Below are positions 42,026-52,114 of a stretch of 64,000 bases of DNA, piece after piece. Position numbers and translations under genes: made by a program. The notes under the pieces were generated by a model. It was not told the origin of the DNA and searched no databases. It saw only the letters and a list, made by a program, of their open reading frames with translations. The stretch covers positions 62,001 to 126,000 of the forward strand of contig NZ_LMWH01000240.1 in assembly GCF_001507435.1 (NCBI RefSeq), in the 5' to 3' direction. This DNA is from Streptomyces sp. NRRL F-5122 (GTDB taxonomy: Bacteria; Actinomycetota; Actinomycetes; Streptomycetales; Streptomycetaceae). The first letter of the stretch is position 1, and every line of letters begins with the position of its first letter.

Positions 42026-43513
42026 ATGGACGCTTCCGTCATCGTCGCCGGCGCAGGTCCCACCGGACTCATGCTCGCCGGGGAACTGCGGCTCGCGGGA
42101 GTCGATGTCATCGTGCTGGACCGGCTCCGGGAGCGCACCGGCGAGTCCCGCGGGCTGGGTTTCACCACCCGCACGATGGAGGTCTTCGACCAGCGCGGAC
42201 TCCTGCACCGCCTCGGCGACATGGGTACCAGCAACGCCGGGCACTTCGGAGGCCTGCCGGTCGACTTCGGCGTCCTCGACAGCATCCACCAGGCCGCCAA
42301 GACCGTCCCCCAGTCGGACACCGAGACGATGCTCGAGGAGTGGGCCCGCGAGCTCGGCGCCGACATCCGGCGCGACCGTGATCTGATCGCGCTGCACGAC
42401 CACGGCGACCACATCGAGGTCGTGGTGCGCGGTCCCGGGGGCGAGGAGGGCCGGCTGGCCGCCCACTACCTCGTCGGGTGCGACGGCGGCCGCAGCACCG
42501 TGCGCAAGGCCGCCGGCTTCGACTTCCCGGGCACCGCCGCGACCATGGAGATGTATCTGGCGGACATCAAGGGCGTGGACCTCGCACCGCGGCTGATCGG
42601 TGAGACGTACTCCGGCGGCATGGTCATGAGCGGCCCGCTCGGCGACCGCGGCGTCACCCGCATCATCGTCTGCGAGCACGGCACCCCGCCCCGACGCCGC
42701 ACCGAGCCGCCCTCGTACGCGGAGGTGGCGGCGGCCTGGCAGCGAATCACCGGCATCGACATCTCACACGCCGAGCACGAGTGGGTCAGTGCGTTCGGCG
42801 ACGCGACCCGGCTCGCCACCGAGTACCGGCGGGGCCGGGTGCTGCTCGCCGGGGACGCCGCGCACATCCATCTGCCGGCCGGCGGCCAGGGCATGAACAC
42901 CGGCATCCAGGACGCCGTGAACCTCGGCTGGAAGCTGGCCTCGGTGGTCCTCGGCACCGCACCCGAGGCCCTGCTGGACACCTACCACGGTGAGCGGCAC
43001 CCGGTCGGCGAGCGGCTGATGATGAACACCAAGGCCCAGGGCCTGCTCTTCCTCACCGGAGACGAGATCCAGCCGCTGCGCGACGTGCTGAAGGAGCTCA
43101 TCCACTACGAGGAGGTCAGCCGCCACCTCGCCGGGATGGTGAGCGGCCTGGAGATCCGCTACGACGTCGGCCCGGGCCGGCATCCCCTGCTGGGACTGCG
43201 CATGCCGCACCTGGAGCTGGTGGGCGATCGGCGCAAGACCAGCAGCACCGAACTGCTGCGCGCGGGACGGGGCATGCTCCTCGACCTGGAGGACAACGCC
43301 GTCCTGCGCGACCGCGCGGCCGGATGGTCGCACCGCGTCGACCTCGTCACCGCCGAGCCCCACGGCGTGCCGGCCGGCAGCCCGCTCGCGGACACCTCGG
43401 CGGTACTGGTGCGGCCCGACGGGCACGTGGCCTGGGCGGCGCCCGGCAGCCATCACGACCTGCCCATGGCACTGGAGCGCTGGTTCGGTCCGTCCCGGAT
43501 CCAGCAGTCCTGA
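42026..43513 (+). CDS. FAD-dependent angucycline hydroxylase, PgaE/UrdE-like
   Basis: This 495-residue class A flavoprotein monooxygenase has the GxGxxG loop VIVAGAGPTGLMLAGEL, the DG motif YLVGCDGGRSTVRKAAGFDFPG and the second FAD motif RVLLAGDAAHIHLPAGGQGMNT. The sequence ESRGLGFTTRTMEVFDQRGLL and the end DGHVAWAAPGSHHDLPMALERWFG closely follow PgaE as I recall it. PgaE-type enzymes hydroxylate C-12 of the early angucyclinone with NADPH and O2. It is first in the operon, as in urdE-urdF-urdA order. SD GGAGGA precedes the ATG. Confidence 0.92.
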   Translation: MDASVIVAGAGPTGLMLAGELRLAGVDVIVLDRLRERTGESRGLGFTTRTMEVFDQRGLLHRLGDMGTSNAGHFGGLPVDFGVLDSIHQAAKTVPQSDTETMLEEWARELGADIRRDRDLIALHDHGDHIEVVVRGPGGEEGRLAAHYLVGCDGGRSTVRKAAGFDFPGTAATMEMYLADIKGVDLAPRLIGETYSGGMVMSGPLGDRGVTRIIVCEHGTPPRRRTEPPSYAEVAAAWQRITGIDISHAEHEWVSAFGDATRLATEYRRGRVLLAGDAAHIHLPAGGQGMNTGIQDAVNLGWKLASVVLGTAPEALLDTYHGERHPVGERLMMNTKAQGLLFLTGDEIQPLRDVLKELIHYEEVSRHLAGMVSGLEIRYDVGPGRHPLLGLRMPHLELVGDRRKTSSTELLRAGRGMLLDLEDNAVLRDRAAGWSHRVDLVTAEPHGVPAGSPLADTSAVLVRPDGHVAWAAPGSHHDLPMALERWFGPSRIQQS

Positions 43514-43526
43514 CAAGGAGAGACAC

Positions 43527-43853
43527 ATGCACAGCACCCTGATCGTGGCCCGGATGGAACCCCACACCGCAGACGAAGTGGCGGGGCTTTTCGGCGAGTT
43601 CGACGGCACGGAGATGCCGCATCTGATGGGCACCCGGCGTCGGCAGCTCTTCAGGTACCGCGGCCTCTACTTCCATCTGCAGGACTTCGAGACCGAGGAC
43701 GGCGGCGAGCGGATCGAGGCCGCGAAGACGGACCCCCGGTTCATCGGCATCAGCGAGGACCTCAAGCCGTTCATCACCGCCTACGACCCCGCAACCTGGC
43801 GCTCCCCCGCCGACGCGATGGCCCAGCGCTTCTACCACTGGAGCGCACGGTGA
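43527..43853 (+). CDS. Polyketide cyclase, TcmI/UrdF family
   Basis: This 108-residue dimeric alpha/beta-barrel cyclase begins [22 protein letters not shown] and contains [18 protein letters not shown] and [15 protein letters not shown], all typical of TcmI-type fourth-ring cyclases. It should close the later ring of the decaketide to give the angular benz[a]anthracene. AAGGAGAG precedes the ATG, 13 bases after the oxygenase stop. Its stop overlaps the KS-alpha start as GTGA. Confidence 0.92.
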   Translation: MHSTLIVARMEPHTADEVAGLFGEFDGTEMPHLMGTRRRQLFRYRGLYFHLQDFETEDGGERIEAAKTDPRFIGISEDLKPFITAYDPATWRSPADAMAQRFYHWSAR

Positions 43854-45130
43854 GCGGCCCGCACGCCAGGCGGGTCGTGATCACCGGGATCGGGGTCACC
43901 GCACCCGGCGGGGTGGGCGTCAAGAACTTCTGGAGCCTGCTGTCCGACGGCCGTACCGCCACCCGGCGCATCAGCTTCTTCGATGCCTCCCCGTTCCGCT
44001 CGCAGATCGCCGCCGAGGTTGACTTCGACGCCGAACTGCTGGGCCTGGGCGCCCAGGAGATACGCCGGATGGACCGGGCCGCGCAGTTCGCGGTGGTCAC
44101 CGCGCGGGAGGCGGTCGAGGACAGCGGCCTGGATCTCCACTCCCTCGATCCGCACCGCACCGGCGTGACCATCGGCAGCGCCGTCGGCGCGACGATGGGG
44201 CTCGACCAGGAGTACCGCACCGTCAGCGACAGCGGCCGGCTCGACCTCGTCGACCACGAGTACGCGGTCCCCCACCTCTACAACTACCTCGTACCCAGCT
44301 CCTTCGCCGCCGAGGTGGCCTGGGCGGTGGGCGCCGAGGGACCGACCACCGTGGTGTCCACCGGCTGCACCTCCGGTCTGGACGCCGTGGGCTACGCCAC
44401 CGAACTGATCCGGGAGGGATCGGCCGACGTCATGGTGGCCGGGGCGGCGGACGCACCGATCTCGCCCATCACCGTGGCCTGCTTCGACGCGATCAAGGCG
44501 ACCACCCCGCGCAACGACGACCCGGAGCACGCCTCGCGCCCCTTCGACGGGACCCGCAACGGCTTTGTGCTGGGTGAGGGCTCAGCCGTGTTCGTGCTGG
44601 AGGAACTGAGCAGCGCACGCAGGCGCGGCGCCCATGTGTACGCGGAGGTCGCCGGGTACGCCACGCGCAGCAACGCCTTCCATATGACGGGCCTGCGCCC
44701 GGACGGACGCGAGATGGCGGAGGCCATCAGGATCGCCCTGGACGAGGCCCGCCTCGGACCCGAGGCCGTCGACTACGTCAACGCGCACGGCTCGGGTACC
44801 AAACAGAACGACCGGCACGAGACCGCCGCGTTCAAGCGCAGCCTCGGCGAGCACGCCTACGGCGTGCCCGTCAGCTCCATCAAGTCGATGGTCGGCCACT
44901 CGCTCGGCGCCATCGGTTCGATCGAGATCGCGGCCAGCGCGCTGGCGATGGAGCACGGCGTCGTGCCCCCCACCGCCAACCTGCACACGGCGGACCCCGA
45001 ATGCGACCTCGACTATGTGCCGCTCACCGCCCGGGACTGGCGAACGGACGTGGTGCTCTCGGTGGGCAGTGGCTTCGGCGGGTTCCAGAGCGCCATGGTG
45101 CTCGCCCGTCCCGATCGGAGGGACGCATGA
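43850..45130 (+). CDS. Type II PKS ketosynthase alpha subunit
   Basis: This 426-residue ketosynthase has the active cysteine in [11 protein letters not shown] (residue 173) and the two catalytic histidine regions NAHGSGT and [11 protein letters not shown]. It catalyses decarboxylative condensation of malonyl units on the ACP with the chain length factor. Start GTG overlaps the cyclase stop, and its stop overlaps the KS-beta ATG as ATGA, ensuring matched expression of the heterodimer. Confidence 0.97.
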   Translation: MSGPHARRVVITGIGVTAPGGVGVKNFWSLLSDGRTATRRISFFDASPFRSQIAAEVDFDAELLGLGAQEIRRMDRAAQFAVVTAREAVEDSGLDLHSLDPHRTGVTIGSAVGATMGLDQEYRTVSDSGRLDLVDHEYAVPHLYNYLVPSSFAAEVAWAVGAEGPTTVVSTGCTSGLDAVGYATELIREGSADVMVAGAADAPISPITVACFDAIKATTPRNDDPEHASRPFDGTRNGFVLGEGSAVFVLEELSSARRRGAHVYAEVAGYATRSNAFHMTGLRPDGREMAEAIRIALDEARLGPEAVDYVNAHGSGTKQNDRHETAAFKRSLGEHAYGVPVSSIKSMVGHSLGAIGSIEIAASALAMEHGVVPPTANLHTADPECDLDYVPLTARDWRTDVVLSVGSGFGGFQSAMVLARPDRRDA

Positions 45131-46353
45131 GCGAGTCAGGTGTCCGGGTCGTCGTCACCGGGCTGGGCGTGGTCGCGCCCAACGGCCTGGGCGCGGAGGC
45201 CTACTGGGCCGCGACCCGCAAGGGGACCAGCGGCATCGGACGGATCTCGCGCTTCGTGCCCGACCGTTACCCGGCCCGACTGGCGGGGGAGATCGACGGG
45301 TTCACCGCGGAGGAGCATCTGCCCGGCCGACTCCTGCCGCAGACCGACCGGATGACCCAACTGGCCCTGGTGGCCGCCGACTGGGCGTTCCGGGACGCCG
45401 CCGTGCGCCCCTCGGAGCTGCCCGAGTTCGAGATGGGTGTGATCACGGCGAGCTCCTCGGGCGGCTTCGAGTTCGGCCAGCGAGAGCTTCAGGCTCTGTG
45501 GAGCAAGGGCGGCCGGTACGTCAGTGCGTACCAGTCCTTCGCCTGGTTCTACGCGGTCAACAGCGGCCAGATCTCCATCCGCAACGGCATGCGCGGCCCG
45601 AGCGGCGTGGTGGTCAGCGACCAGGCGGGCGGGCTCGACGCCGTCGCCCAGGCACGGCGGCAGATCCGCAAGGGCACCCGGTTGGTGATGTCGGGCGCCG
45701 TCGACGCCTCGATCTGCCCGTGGGGCTGGGTCGCGCAGATGGCGAGCAACCGGCTGAGCACCACCCACGACCCGGAGCGCGCCTACCTTCCCTTCGACGG
45801 ATCCGCGCACGGACATGTGCCGGGCGAGGGCGGCGCCCTGCTCGTCCTGGAGGAGTTGGAGCAGGCGCGGGCCCGGAGCGCCGATCAGATCTACGGCGAG
45901 ATCGCCGGGTACGGCGCCACGCTCGACCCCCGTCCCGGCAGCGGGCGTCCGCCCGGCCTGCGCAAGGCGGTGGAGCTGGCGCTCGCCGACGCCGGGACAC
46001 TGCCCCGTGACATCGACGTGGTGTTCGCCGACGGGGCGGCGATCTTGGAGCTTGACCGGATCGAGGCCGAGGCGATCAACGGGGTGTTCGGCGAGCGGAC
46101 GGTGCCGGTCACGGTGCCCAAGACGATGACCGGGCGGCTCTACTCGGGAGCCGCGCCCCTGGATCTGGCGGCGGCGTTCCTCGCCATGCGGGACGGCGTG
46201 ATCCCGCCGTCCATCGGCATCACCCCCTCACCCGGCCACGCCCTCGACCTGGTCGTCGGCCACGAACGGACCGCCCCGGTGCGGTCCGCCCTGGTGATCG
46301 CCCGGGGCCACGGCGGATTCAACTCCGCGACCGTGGTGCGAGCCGTGGAGTAG
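45127..46353 (+). CDS. Type II PKS ketosynthase beta subunit (chain length factor)
   Basis: This 408-residue KS paralogue has the active cysteine replaced by glutamine (residue 166, [11 protein letters not shown]), diagnostic for chain length factors. The start is the ATG overlapping the KS-alpha stop. Given its cluster context, a C20 decaketide is expected as for urdamycin and landomycin. A 184-base gap follows before the ACP, longer than usual in such operons. Confidence 0.96.
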   Translation: MSESGVRVVVTGLGVVAPNGLGAEAYWAATRKGTSGIGRISRFVPDRYPARLAGEIDGFTAEEHLPGRLLPQTDRMTQLALVAADWAFRDAAVRPSELPEFEMGVITASSSGGFEFGQRELQALWSKGGRYVSAYQSFAWFYAVNSGQISIRNGMRGPSGVVVSDQAGGLDAVAQARRQIRKGTRLVMSGAVDASICPWGWVAQMASNRLSTTHDPERAYLPFDGSAHGHVPGEGGALLVLEELEQARARSADQIYGEIAGYGATLDPRPGSGRPPGLRKAVELALADAGTLPRDIDVVFADGAAILELDRIEAEAINGVFGERTVPVTVPKTMTGRLYSGAAPLDLAAAFLAMRDGVIPPSIGITPSPGHALDLVVGHERTAPVRSALVIARGHGGFNSATVVRAVE

Positions 46354-46537
46354 GCGCTCCACGGGCCGTGCCGCCCCGAGTCCTGCGGACGGTCACCGGC
46401 CGGTCACGCCGTTGCCGCGCCCTCACGGGGCGGAGCATCGCACCGGCCTGCGCGGGCCCCGGCCCGCAGGCTCACGACGGCATGCGCAGGGCCGGGCGTG
46501 ACCGCCTCCCCACAACAGCGACGAAAGGACAGCAACC

Positions 46538-46807
46538 ATGCCCGCCCACGAGTTCACCCTCGACGACCTCAAGCGGATCCTGCGCGAGGGAGCCGGCGCG
46601 GACGAAGGTGTCGACCTCGACGGCGACATCACCGACACCGACTTCGAGTCGCTGGGCTACGAGTCCCTGGCCATGCTGGAGACCGGCAGCCGGATCGAGC
46701 GCGAGTTCCGCGTCACCCTGGACGACGACACGCTGACCGAGGCCAGGACACCGCGTGCGCTCATCGAGGCCGTCAACGCTCTGCTGGTGCCCGCCGAGGT
46801 CGGCTGA
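46538..46807 (+). CDS. Acyl carrier protein of the type II PKS
   Basis: This 89-residue ACP has the phosphopantetheine serine in LGYESLAMLE (Ser43) and an acidic helix around it. It tethers the growing polyketide. GAAAGGA precedes the ATG. It is followed by a 16-bp stem hairpin and a 250-base gap before the ketoreductase, unlike the tightly coupled upstream genes, so its mRNA may be processed or terminated separately. Confidence 0.96.
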   Translation: MPAHEFTLDDLKRILREGAGADEGVDLDGDITDTDFESLGYESLAMLETGSRIEREFRVTLDDDTLTEARTPRALIEAVNALLVPAEVG

Positions 46808-46826
46808 GCCCGGCCCGGACGGCGCC

Positions 46827-46873
46827 CGCCGGTTCCCGCCGGCCACCGTCGATGCCTCCGGCGGGAACCGGCG
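46827..46873 (+). terminator. 16-bp perfect hairpin between ACP and ketoreductase genes
   Basis: CGCCGGTTCCCGCCGG (46827-46842) and CCGGCGGGAACCGGCG (46858-46873) pair perfectly around a 15-base loop, 19 bases after the ACP stop. A C-rich rather than T-rich tract follows. It could act as a partial terminator or as a 3' stabiliser that raises ACP and minimal PKS transcript levels. Confidence 0.55.
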
Positions 46874-47057
46874 GCGCGCTTCCCCCCTCCCCTCACTCCC
46901 CTCCCCCCGCTGCCGCCGTGCGCCCGTCGGGCCCGGCGGCAGCGGCCTGTCAGCCGCCCACCGACACATCCAGGAGACATGACAGCCATACCCAGAGCCC
47001 CTGGGCCCATCGATCTTACGAATGACCGATCAAGCCCGAGAAGAAGGTAGGACAGAC

Positions 47058-47843
47058 ATGACGCAGCAGAGCCCGAAGGTCGCCGTTGTCACGGGTGCGA
47101 CCAGCGGTATCGGCCTGGAGGTGACCAGGCTGCTGGCCGGCCGGGGCCACCGGGTGTTCCTGTGCGCCCGCACCGAGGACGGCGTGACCCGGACGGTCAA
47201 GGAGCTGCTCGACGAGGGGCTGGAGGTCGACGGCGCCCCGTGCGACGTCCGCTCCCGGGACGACGTGGGGCGGTTCGTGCGACAGGCGGTCGACCGCTTC
47301 GGCACGATCGACGTGCTGGTCAACAACGCCGGCCGGTCGGGCGGCGGAATCACCGCCGACATCACCGACGACCTCTGGTACGACGTCATCGACACGAACC
47401 TCAACAGCGTCTTCCTGATGACACGCGAAGTGCTCACCACGGGCGGCATGCGCGGGAAGGACCGCGGCCGGATCATCAACATCGCCTCCACCGCGGGCAA
47501 GCAGGGTGTGGTGCTCGGCGCCCCCTACTCGGCGTCCAAGCACGGTGTCGTCGGCTTCACCAAGGCGCTCGGCAACGAGCTGGCGCCCACCGGCATCACC
47601 GTCAACGCGGTCTGCCCGGGCTACGTCGAGACCCCGATGGCGCAGCGCGTGCGCCAGGGCTACGCGGCCGCCTACGACACCACAGAGGACGCGATCCTCG
47701 AGAAGTTCCAGGCGAAGATCCCACTCGGCCGCTACTCGACCCCCGAGGAGGTCGCGGGCCTGGTCGGCTATCTGGCCTCCGACAGCGCCGCCTCCATCAC
47801 CTCCCAGGCGCTGAACGTCTGCGGCGGCCTGGGCAACTTCTGA
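47058..47843 (+). CDS. Polyketide C-9-type ketoreductase, UrdD/ActIII-like
   Basis: This 261-residue short-chain dehydrogenase has VAVVTGATSGIGLEVTRLL, the NNAG motif VLVNNAGRSGGG, the catalytic Ser in INIASTAGKQG and YSASKHG with the Tyr-Lys pair. The VCPGYVETPMAQRVR segment is characteristic of aromatic polyketide ketoreductases that reduce the carbonyl nine carbons from the ACP end. I chose the ATG at 47058, preceded by AAGGTAGGA; an in-frame ATG at 47022 lacks a comparable site. Confidence 0.94.
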   Translation: MTQQSPKVAVVTGATSGIGLEVTRLLAGRGHRVFLCARTEDGVTRTVKELLDEGLEVDGAPCDVRSRDDVGRFVRQAVDRFGTIDVLVNNAGRSGGGITADITDDLWYDVIDTNLNSVFLMTREVLTTGGMRGKDRGRIINIASTAGKQGVVLGAPYSASKHGVVGFTKALGNELAPTGITVNAVCPGYVETPMAQRVRQGYAAAYDTTEDAILEKFQAKIPLGRYSTPEEVAGLVGYLASDSAASITSQALNVCGGLGNF

Positions 47844-47884
47844 GACCTCGCCCAGCACTTTCGACGACACGAGGAGAGCACGTC

Positions 47885-48820
47885 ATGACGACCCGTCAGG
47901 TCGAACACGACATCATCGTCGAGGCCCCGGCAGCCGCCGTCTACCGGCTGATCGCCGAGGTGGAGAACTGGCCCCGGATCTTCCCGCCCACCCTCTACGT
48001 CGACCACGTGGAGCGGGGAGCCGGTGAGGAGCGCATCCGGATCTGGGCCACCGCCAACGGTGAGGCGAAGACCTGGTCCTCGCTGCGCACCCTGGACCCG
48101 GCGAACCTGCGGATCACCTTCCGCCAGGAGGTCTCCACCCCGCCTGTGGCCGCCATGGGCGGCACCTGGATCATCGAACCGCTCTCCGGCGGCTCCGCCC
48201 GGATCCGGCTGCTGCACGACTACCGGGCCGTGGACGACGATCCGGCGGGCCTGAAGTGGATCGACGAGGCCGTGGACCGCAACTCCCGTGCAGAGCTGGC
48301 CGCCCTGAAGACCAACGTCGAACTGGCCCACGCCGCCGAGGAGATCACGTTCTCCTTCGAGGACACCGTGCAGATCGCCGGTTCGGCCAAGGACGCCTAC
48401 GACTTCGTCAACGAGGCCGGGCTGTGGGTGGAGCGGTTGCCGCACGTGGCCTCCGTACGCTTCTCGGAGGACACCCCGGGGCTGCAGACCCTGGAGATGG
48501 ACACCCGCGCCAAGGACGGCTCGACACACACGACGAAGTCGTACCGGGTGGCCTTCCCCCACCACACCATCGTGTACAAGCAGGTCACGCTGCCCGCGCT
48601 GATGACGCTGCACACCGGCCGCTGGACGTTCACGGAGAACGACGGCGGTGTCGCCGCCACCTCGCAGCACACCGTGGTCCTGAACACGGAGAACATCGCG
48701 CGCGTCCTCGGCCCCGAGGCGACCGTCGCCGACGCCCGGGAGTACGTCCGGGGTGCGCTGAGCACCAACAGCCGCGCCACGCTGGGCCACGCCAGGGACT
48801 ACGCCGAGGACAAGCGCTGA
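47885..48820 (+). CDS. Di-domain aromatase/cyclase, UrdL-like
   Basis: This 311-residue protein has two SRPBCC (StART-like) domains: residues ~1-145 with HDIIVEAPAAAVYRLIAEVENWP and ~160-311 with FSFEDTVQIAGSAKDAYDFVNEAGLWVERLPHV. Such enzymes aromatise and close the first ring of the ketoreduced polyketide. GAGGAGAG precedes the ATG at 47885. The next gene starts three bases after its stop. Confidence 0.94.
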   Translation: MTTRQVEHDIIVEAPAAAVYRLIAEVENWPRIFPPTLYVDHVERGAGEERIRIWATANGEAKTWSSLRTLDPANLRITFRQEVSTPPVAAMGGTWIIEPLSGGSARIRLLHDYRAVDDDPAGLKWIDEAVDRNSRAELAALKTNVELAHAAEEITFSFEDTVQIAGSAKDAYDFVNEAGLWVERLPHVASVRFSEDTPGLQTLEMDTRAKDGSTHTTKSYRVAFPHHTIVYKQVTLPALMTLHTGRWTFTENDGGVAATSQHTVVLNTENIARVLGPEATVADAREYVRGALSTNSRATLGHARDYAEDKR

Positions 48821-48822
48821 CC

Positions 48823-50820
48823 ATGGCCGGACCGGACACCGATGTGATCGTGGTCGGCGCCGGACCCGTCGGTCTGATGCTCGCCGGGGAGCTGCGCACC
48901 GGCGGTGCTCGGGTGACCGTGCTGGAACGGCTCACGGAGCCCACCACCGAGTCGCGGGCGTCGATCCTGCACGCCCGCACCATGGAACTCCTCGACGAGC
49001 GCGGCCTGCTGGAGCGGTTCGGCCCGTTGCCCGACGCCGGTCCCGGCCACTTCGCTGGCATGCGCCTCAACCTGCGCGAGGCCGGCGACAGCCCGTACGC
49101 CGGACAGTGGAAGGCCCCGCAGACCCGGATCGAGGCCGTCCTGGCCGCATGGGCCGCGGAGCTCGGCGTCGAGGTACGGCGCGGTCACACGGTGACCGGC
49201 CTCGTCGAGGAACCCGATCGGGTCCGTGTCCTCGCCGGCGGACCGGACGCGGAGCGCCTGCGCCTCGACGCCGCGTACGTCGTCGGCTGCGACGGCGAGG
49301 AGAGCGCCGTGCGCCGGCTGGGCGGCTTCGACTTCCCGGGAGCGGGGGCGACCAAGGAACTGCTTCGCGCCGACCTCACGGGCGTCGACCTGCGCGAGCG
49401 GCGCTTCGAGCGGCACCCGGAGGGGGTGGCCAACGCCCGCCGCGGACCGGACGGCATCACCCGCATCATGATGCACGCCTTCGGCCGGGCCCCGGGCAGG
49501 ACCCGGACTCCCGCCTTCGCGGAGATCTGCGCCGTATGGGCCCGTGTCACCGGAGAGGACATCAGCGCCGCCCGGCCGGTCTGGGTCAACGCCTTCCACA
49601 ACGCCAGGCGGCAGGCGGCCTGTTACCGCAAGGGACGGGTGTTCCTGGCCGGGGACGCCGCGCACGTCCAGCTGCCGGTCGGTGGCCAGGCGCTCAACCT
49701 CGGTCTGCAGGACGCGATGGACCTCGGCGGGAAACTCGCCGCGTACCTGGCCGGCCGGTCGGGCGCCGACCTGCTCGACACCTATCACGCGGTCCGCCAC
49801 CCGGCGGGCGCGCGCACGCTCACCCACATCGAGGCGCAGGCCCAACTGCTGTTCGGCGGACCCGAGACGGACGCCCTGCGCGCGGTGTTCCGGGAGCTGC
49901 TGGACATCCCCGCCGCCCGGCGCGCACTCGCCGCGACGATCAGCGGGCTCGACGGCGGCGGCCCCGTCGCGGCGCGGCCGCACGCCCCGGCCGCACCGCC
50001 CCCGTCCGACGCCGCCGAACCGACTCGTCAGCACACCACGACCAGGAGGATCACCATGGGCAAGCTCACCGGGAAGACCGCGCTCGTCACCGGCTCCAGC
50101 AGGGGTATCGGGCGGGCCACGGCCCTCCGCCTGGCCCGCGAAGGGGCGCTCGTCGCGGTGCACTGCTCCAGCAACCGGGAGGCCGCCCGGGACACCGTCG
50201 CCGCGATCGAGAAGGACGGCGGCAGGGCCTTCCCGGTGCCGGCCGAACTCGGGGTGCCGGGCGACGTGCACGAGCTCTTCCTGGCCCTGGAGCGGGAGTT
50301 GAAGGAGCGCACCGGCACCACCACGCTGGACATCCTGGTGAACAACGCCGGGGTCATGGGCGGGGTGAACCCCGAGGACCTGACACCCGAGAAGTTCGAC
50401 CGGCTCTTCGCCGTCAACGCGAAGGCGCCCTACTTCCTCGTGCAGCGTGCGCTCGACAACCTTCCCGACGGCGGACGGATCATCAACATCTCCTCGGGAC
50501 TGACCCGGGTCGCCAATCCGCAGGAGGTGGCGTACGCGATGACCAAGGGCGCCATCGACCAGCTCACCCTGCACTTCGCCAAGCACCTCGGCCCGCGCGG
50601 CATCACCGTGAACAGCGTGGGTCCCGGCATCACCGACAACGGCACACCGGTCTTCGACGACCCGCAGGCGGTGGCCGCCATGGCGGGCTACTCGGTGTTC
50701 AACCGGGTCGGCGAGGCCCGGGACATCGCCGACGTGGTGGCCTTCCTCGCGAGTGACGACTCCCGCTGGATCACCGGCTCGTACCTGGACGCCAGCGGCG
50801 GCACCCTGCTCGGCGGCTGA
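48823..50820 (+). CDS. Fused FAD oxygenase-SDR reductase, UrdM/PgaM-like
   Basis: This 665-residue fusion has an N-terminal FAD monooxygenase-like domain (VIVVGAGPVGLMLAGEL, YVVGCDGEESAVRRLGGF, RVFLAGDAAHVQLPVGGQALNL; ~1-390), a proline-rich linker and a C-terminal short-chain reductase (TALVTGSSRGIGRATAL, VNNAGVMGG, YAMTKGA; ~412-665). UrdM and PgaM have the same architecture and act after the UrdE/PgaE hydroxylase, finishing C-12b oxygenation and C-6 ketoreduction. An internal AGGAGGA-ATG at 50056 probably gives free reductase as well (listed separately). Confidence 0.92.
   Translation: MAGPDTDVIVVGAGPVGLMLAGELRTGGARVTVLERLTEPTTESRASILHARTMELLDERGLLERFGPLPDAGPGHFAGMRLNLREAGDSPYAGQWKAPQTRIEAVLAAWAAELGVEVRRGHTVTGLVEEPDRVRVLAGGPDAERLRLDAAYVVGCDGEESAVRRLGGFDFPGAGATKELLRADLTGVDLRERRFERHPEGVANARRGPDGITRIMMHAFGRAPGRTRTPAFAEICAVWARVTGEDISAARPVWVNAFHNARRQAACYRKGRVFLAGDAAHVQLPVGGQALNLGLQDAMDLGGKLAAYLAGRSGADLLDTYHAVRHPAGARTLTHIEAQAQLLFGGPETDALRAVFRELLDIPAARRALAATISGLDGGGPVAARPHAPAAPPPSDAAEPTRQHTTTRRITMGKLTGKTALVTGSSRGIGRATALRLAREGALVAVHCSSNREAARDTVAAIEKDGGRAFPVPAELGVPGDVHELFLALERELKERTGTTTLDILVNNAGVMGGVNPEDLTPEKFDRLFAVNAKAPYFLVQRALDNLPDGGRIINISSGLTRVANPQEVAYAMTKGAIDQLTLHFAKHLGPRGITVNSVGPGITDNGTPVFDDPQAVAAMAGYSVFNRVGEARDIADVVAFLASDDSRWITGSYLDASGGTLLGG
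50043..50058 (+). promoter_or_regulatory. Internal ribosome binding site and start for the reductase domain
   Basis: CAGGAGGATCACC precedes the ATG at 50056, which begins MGKLTGKTALVTGSSRG, the natural start of an SDR. The site is better than that of the full-length gene. A separate reductase polypeptide (50056-50820, 254 residues) made from an internal start is known for PgaM. Confidence 0.8.
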
Positions 50821-50840
50821 ACCGGCGGCAGGCCGAGCAC

Positions 50841-52055
50841 ATGACGACGCTCTCCTCCCGCCCCGCGTCAGGGTTCGGTGCCGGACGGCGGGCCCTGCTG
50901 TTCGTCCTCGCCGGGAACATGCTCATCGACGCCCTCGAGGTCTCCGTCGTCCTGGTCGCGCTGCCGGCCGTGGAGCGGGACCTCGGTTGGCCGGCGGCCG
51001 CCGGCCAGTGGGTGATGAGCGGGTTCGCCGCCGGGTTCGCGGCGCTGCTGCTCCTCGGTCCGCGCCTGGTGTCCCGCTGGGGCCGGCGGCGCGTGTACCT
51101 CGCCGCACTTCCGGTGTTCATCGCCGCCTCGGTGGCCGGCGGGCTGACCGACCAGGGGGCCGTACTGGTCGCCACCCGGGTGGTGAAGGGCATGTGTGCC
51201 GCGCTCACCGCCCCCACCGGGCTCGTCATCATCGGCACCGCGTTCCGGCCGGGACCCGAACAGCGCCGTGCGGTGTCGGTGTACTCGCTGTTCGGCGCCG
51301 CCGGGTTCACGGCGGGGCTGCTGTCCTCGGGGGCGCTCACCGAGCTGAGCTGGCGCTGGAACCCGGTGTTCCCGGCGCCGGTCGCCCTGATTCTGCTGGT
51401 GGCCGGCTTCCGTCTCATCCCCCGCGACACCACGCCCGCGCCCGCCGTACCGCTCCGGGTGACCCTGGCACGGCTCGTACGCGACGCCCCGTTCGTGCGG
51501 TCGGCGGTGTGCGCGGCAACGCTCAACGGCACATATCTGGGCCTGCTGCTGCTTCTCACCCACTGGCTGCACGACCGGTGGGGGTGGAGCTCCTGGCGTA
51601 CGGCGGTCGCCTTCCTGCCCGCCTGTATGCCACTGGCGGTGGCCCTGCCGCTCAGCGGTCGGATGGTGGCGCGCTTCGGCACCGAACGACTGATCGCGGC
51701 CGGCGGCTGCGCGGCGCTTGCTGGCTGTGCGACCGCGCTCCTGACGGGACCGCCGTCGGCGTACGCCTCCGGGGTGCTGCCCGTACTGCTGTGCGTGGAG
51801 GCCGCCTTCGTGCTGTCCTTCGCGGCCCTCAATCTACAGGCCACGTCCGGGATCGCGGCCGAACACCGCGGCGCCGCAGTGCCGGTCTACCAGACGGCCG
51901 TGCAGCTCGGCCCCGTCGTAGCCCTGCCGGCCGTGGCCACCACCGCGGCCATCGGATACCGCGCCGCGCTGCTGGTCCTCACCGCGCTGTCCGCTGCGGG
52001 AGCCCTGATCGCAAGCACGTCCCGCCGCCGCGGCGGCCCCGGAGCAGTCGTCTGA
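50841..52055 (+). CDS. MFS exporter of the angucycline cluster
   Basis: This 404-residue protein has about twelve membrane segments and MFS loops (GPRLVSRWGRRRVYLAAL). It begins 20 bases after the oxygenase-reductase stop and is followed by glycosyltransferase genes. It most likely exports the glycosylated product and provides self-resistance, like UrdJ/LanJ-type transporters. Membrane segments rich in alanine and leucine make subfamily assignment uncertain. Confidence 0.85.
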   Translation: MTTLSSRPASGFGAGRRALLFVLAGNMLIDALEVSVVLVALPAVERDLGWPAAAGQWVMSGFAAGFAALLLLGPRLVSRWGRRRVYLAALPVFIAASVAGGLTDQGAVLVATRVVKGMCAALTAPTGLVIIGTAFRPGPEQRRAVSVYSLFGAAGFTAGLLSSGALTELSWRWNPVFPAPVALILLVAGFRLIPRDTTPAPAVPLRVTLARLVRDAPFVRSAVCAATLNGTYLGLLLLLTHWLHDRWGWSSWRTAVAFLPACMPLAVALPLSGRMVARFGTERLIAAGGCAALAGCATALLTGPPSAYASGVLPVLLCVEAAFVLSFAALNLQATSGIAAEHRGAAVPVYQTAVQLGPVVALPAVATTAAIGYRAALLVLTALSAAGALIASTSRRRGGPGAVV

Positions 52056-52114
52056 CACCACCGCACCCGGCCCTCACACCCACCTACGCGGACGAACGCG
52101 AACGGAGATCAACG

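Noticed and set aside
49107..50756. 549-codon alternative frame across the oxygenase-reductase fusion
   Set aside because: Shadow of the real frame; no flavoprotein or SDR motifs appear in it.
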